DNA of 15,421 nucleotides, from contig JBBDXA010000210.1 in the NCBI GenBank assembly GCA_040902585.1, positions 1-15,421 on the forward strand. The letters run 5' to 3'. The stretch is from JBBDXA01 sp040902585 (GTDB lineage Bacteria > Planctomycetota > Phycisphaerae > Phycisphaerales > Phycisphaeraceae). The position numbers and the translations under genes were made by a program. The notes under the pieces were generated by a model. The model searched no databases and was not told where the DNA came from. It saw only the letters and a program-made list of their open reading frames with translations. This document shows positions 13,156 to 15,421 of the stretch, piece by piece. Each line of letters begins with the position of its first letter. Positions within the stretch are counted from its first letter, which is position 1.

Positions 13156-14142
13156 ATGCTCGACAAAGTGACCCGAATCTCGGCGATCACATTGATCGCG
13201 CTGATGATCTGGCTTTATGCCGAGGGCGCGACGCGCAAGCAGTACACCGTCACGCTGACGGTCAACTTCGTCCCGCCGCCGAATCTGAATCTGCTGATCG
13301 AACCGTCGTCCATGCCGGTGGTCATGACTGTTCGCTGCGCGACCAGCCAGTTGCAGCAGGTGAAGAACTTGTCGCTCACGCCCCTGAACATCGAGGTGAC
13401 CACTGCCGAGCAGATGCAGGACGTCAAGGAATTGATCGGCTCTCTTGGCGAAGTCAACAGCCTGGGCATCACCATCGAGCGTGTGGACCCGAGTTCGATC
13501 ACCTCGGCGAAGGTCGAGAAACTGCAGACACGCGAGTTGCGGATCGAACTCGAGCCGCCGCCGGGCACGGAACTGGCGGGCCAGCCGACGCTCAGTCATG
13601 AGATGATCAAAGTCACGCTCCCGGCGAGCTTCGCGTCGCAACTGGAAGATTTCAAGATGAGGGTGAAGATCGAGTCGCCATCGCTGGCGGGCGTCGTGCC
13701 GGGCGTGCCGGTGGATCGCAAGCTCCGCGTCACGCTACCGGCCGCGATGGCGAACTGGCCTAACGTCACTTTCAGCCCCGAGGATGTGAACGTCACCTTC
13801 GCCATCAAGAAAAAGGAAGACGAATTCACCGTCAGCCTGGTGCCCGTTTTCTTGAGCATCTCCCCCACCCTGGCCCGACAATATGACGTGGAGATCGATC
13901 CCGAATCCCTCTCCCTTCGCGATGTGAAACTCAAAGGCCCCAGCGACGTCATCGGCAAGATCCGCGCGGGCGGCGCGGCTGCCGACGGCGCCAAAGTCGA
14001 AGCTGTCCTCCGCCTGACCTCCGAAGACCTGGAAAAACGCATCCAGGCCAAGCTCCCTGAACTGCGCCTGCCCGCGGGGGTGACCGTCGACTCGAACCTG
14101 CCTCTGATCAAACTCACGATCACCCCGCGACTGCCGAATTGA
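13156..14142 (+). CDS. cdaR: CdaR (YbbR-like) regulator of diadenylate cyclase
   Basis: The protein has 328 residues. A single N-terminal membrane helix (about 8-22, ISAITLIALMIWLYAEG) leads to an extracytoplasmic part made of consecutive YbbR-like beta domains; repeated strand patterns are visible around residues 27-66, 115-160, 200-235 and 245-290 (for example VTFAIKKKEDEFTVSLVPVF). YbbR/CdaR proteins bind CdaA and modulate c-di-AMP synthesis, and the gene order cdaA-cdaR is conserved in many bacteria, supporting the assignment despite low sequence conservation. Here the two genes do not overlap: a 140-nt heptamer repeat tract separates them and could lower or modulate cdaR expression. A strong hairpin follows 39 nt after the stop. 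Confidence 0.88.
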   Translation: MLDKVTRISAITLIALMIWLYAEGATRKQYTVTLTVNFVPPPNLNLLIEPSSMPVVMTVRCATSQLQQVKNLSLTPLNIEVTTAEQMQDVKELIGSLGEVNSLGITIERVDPSSITSAKVEKLQTRELRIELEPPPGTELAGQPTLSHEMIKVTLPASFASQLEDFKMRVKIESPSLAGVVPGVPVDRKLRVTLPAAMANWPNVTFSPEDVNVTFAIKKKEDEFTVSLVPVFLSISPTLARQYDVEIDPESLSLRDVKLKGPSDVIGKIRAGGAAADGAKVEAVLRLTSEDLEKRIQAKLPELRLPAGVTVDSNLPLIKLTITPRLPN

Positions 14143-14181
14143 GGGGGCAGGGAGAAGAAGACAGGAGACTCAAGACAGACC

Positions 14182-14211
14182 AAAGCCCATGCACAGGAGT
14201 GCATGGGCTTT
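14182..14211 (+). terminator. Perfect hairpin after cdaR, probable terminator
   Basis: AAAGCCCATGCAC (14182-14194) and GTGCATGGGCTTT (14199-14211) form a perfect 13-bp stem around an AGGA tetraloop. The stem is GC-rich in its middle and begins with A3 and ends with T3, which suits a bidirectional or weak-tail intrinsic terminator for the cdaA-cdaR operon. It is directly followed by a heptamer tract. Confidence 0.75.
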
Positions 14212-14239
14212 CCCCTGACCCCTGACCCCTGACCCCTGA
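14212..14239. repeat. Tandem heptamer CCCCTGA x4
   Basis: Four perfect consecutive copies of CCCCTGA, then a decayed CTCCTCC. It starts at the base after the terminator hairpin. The remaining spacer to 14320 shows no further structure or clear promoter. Confidence 0.9.
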
Positions 14240-14320
14240 CTCCTCCGCCTTCCCGAACGCCCGCCGCCCTGGCGACGTATCATCTCATGCCCCCATTCCC
14301 AGTCCCCGCGGGAAACACCG

Positions 14321-15421
14321 ATGACCACCAACCGCCTCGTCCAGACCGTCGCCCTTGCCATCTCCCTCATTTGCCTGCTCGTCGTCAGCTTCGTCATCGT
14401 CCCCAACCTCGAAGCCCAGCGCGCCAAATTACAACTGGGCTTCGCCCGGACCGCTGCCGAGTCGGTCAAACCTTCCGTCGCCTTCGCTTCCACCATGCTC
14501 GGACCCGCCCGCGTCTTTGCCATCAACGGCCTGTGGTACGAAGTCGAACAGCTCAAACAGGAAGGCAAGTTCGCGCAGATCAATGAAATGTCACGCTGGA
14601 TCACCATGCTCCAGCCTCGCTTCCCCGAGGTCTGGCGCTTCATGGCGTGGAACATGGCGTACAACGTCTCCGTTCAGTGCTACACCCAGGAAGAACGCTG
14701 GGACTGGGTTCACAAGGGCATCCGCCTCCTGCGCGAAGAAGGCCTGCGCTACAACCCGCGCGCGGTCCGCCTCTACCGCGAACTGAGCTGGATCTTCTAC
14801 CACAAGATGGGCCAGTACTCCGATGATGTGCAGTGGTACTACAAGACCCGCCTGGCGCGCGAATGGCAGGAACTGCTCGGGGCCTACTCGCAGGGATGGG
14901 ACAAAGCGAAAGTCGCCGCGTGGTTCAAACTTATCCTCGACGCGCCCGATGATCTGACCAACAAGGCGGGCACCGGCCTGCTCCAGGTCAATCCGCAAGT
15001 CGCGCCGATTCTCACCGCCCTGCTCAAGGCTGAGAAACCTTACGACCTCGAGCCCAGCACAGCGGACGCCAGGAAGGCCGCCCGCGAACGCATGCTTCGC
15101 GAGTTCGGCAAAGTCCTGCTCTTCAACTTCACCGCACGACTCGAAGAACTCCCGTTCTGGTTCCGCGATCAGCCGCAGTTCTTTGATACGGACATCGCCA
15201 AACTACTCAAGCAGGAAGAGCTGCGCGAACCTATCGCCGCCCTGCTCGCGCACCTGCGCAAACGCGTGCTCATCGACAACTACAACATGCAGCCCACGGA
15301 CATCGTCGAGCTCGTCGAGCGCTACGGCCCGGTCGACTTCCGCCACCCCGCGGCCCACGGCATGTACTGGGGCCACCTGGGCGTGCGCATCATGGATGAC
15401 CGCAAAAACCAGGACAAAATC
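14321..15421 (+). CDS. Membrane-anchored protein of unknown function (3' end beyond window)
   Basis: The frame from ATG 14321 is open to the last base of the window (367 codons, no stop). It starts MTTNRLVQTVALAISLICLL, giving one membrane helix at about 8-28, then a large soluble part. That part is helical and rich in Trp and aromatic residues: NGLWYEVEQLKQEGKFAQIN, MLQPRFPEVWRFMAWNMAYN, LREEGLRYNPRAVRLYRELS, and VDFRHPAAHGMYWG near the visible end. The paired helices with W/Y/P at regular spacing suggest TPR-like repeats. I recognise the style of a planctomycete/verrucomicrobial uncharacterised family but no function. Only GGGAAA precedes the start. Two overlapping frames in the same region (14287-14586 and 14355-14786) are Arg/Ser/Pro-rich and not real. 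The gene follows the cdaR terminator, so it is probably a separate transcription unit. Confidence 0.82.
   Translation, partial: MTTNRLVQTVALAISLICLLVVSFVIVPNLEAQRAKLQLGFARTAAESVKPSVAFASTMLGPARVFAINGLWYEVEQLKQEGKFAQINEMSRWITMLQPRFPEVWRFMAWNMAYNVSVQCYTQEERWDWVHKGIRLLREEGLRYNPRAVRLYRELSWIFYHKMGQYSDDVQWYYKTRLAREWQELLGAYSQGWDKAKVAAWFKLILDAPDDLTNKAGTGLLQVNPQVAPILTALLKAEKPYDLEPSTADARKAARERMLREFGKVLLFNFTARLEELPFWFRDQPQFFDTDIAKLLKQEELREPIAALLAHLRKRVLIDNYNMQPTDIVELVERYGPVDFRHPAAHGMYWGHLGVRIMDDRKNQDKI

Overview
The window reads as a GC-rich stretch of a planctomycete genome, most likely Phycisphaerae or a relative. The evidence is the gene content: a Tat-exported DUF1501 protein followed by a pre-peptidase C-terminal (PPC) protein, a secreted iduronate-2-sulfatase-like enzyme, a one-off type IV-prepilin-like protein, and intergenic spaces full of short repeats. 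A run of ten Ns inside one gene shows that this is a draft or metagenome-derived scaffold.

Layout. Positions 2-2235 (+) hold the DUF1501 gene, cut by the window start, and a short secreted PPC protein whose signal-peptide core and C-terminal end are both written by repeat DNA. Positions 2350-3402 (-) encode a zinc-ribbon SAM methyltransferase. Divergent from it, 3670-4650 (+) encodes a GT4-like glycosyltransferase. Convergent to that is a STAS-domain anti-sigma-factor antagonist (4754-5146, -). Next come a secreted sulfatase (5424-6818, +) and a prepilin-like protein (6943-7779, +). Positions 11298-7795 (-) form a tight three-gene operon: a catalytically dead ketosynthase that resembles a chain-length factor, an RlaP/YcgL-type nucleotidyltransferase, and an intact FabF-type ketosynthase. 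A His-rich lipoprotein (11985-11554, -) lies upstream. Positions 12152-14142 (+) carry the c-di-AMP pair cdaA and cdaR (ybbR-like), closed by a strong hairpin. The window ends inside a membrane-anchored protein of unknown function (14321 onward, +).

Two themes stand out. First, the KS-beta-like / nucleotidyltransferase / KS-alpha operon, with gaps of 4 nt and -1 nt, is an unusual combination and the best candidate here for an undescribed functional unit. Second, at least eight sequence-distinct intergenic repeat or palindrome elements occur in 15 kb. Three of them are tandem tracts with a 7-nt period. Several reach into genes and supply a signal-peptide core, a stop codon or a ribosome-binding site. 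The N gap in the KS-beta gene appears artefactual: the contig ends share 5 bp, and merging them restores a continuous in-frame protein.

No RNA genes, insertion sequences, CRISPR arrays or origins were recognised. No gene-free stretch exceeds 300 bases, and the intergenic spaces are described under their repeats.
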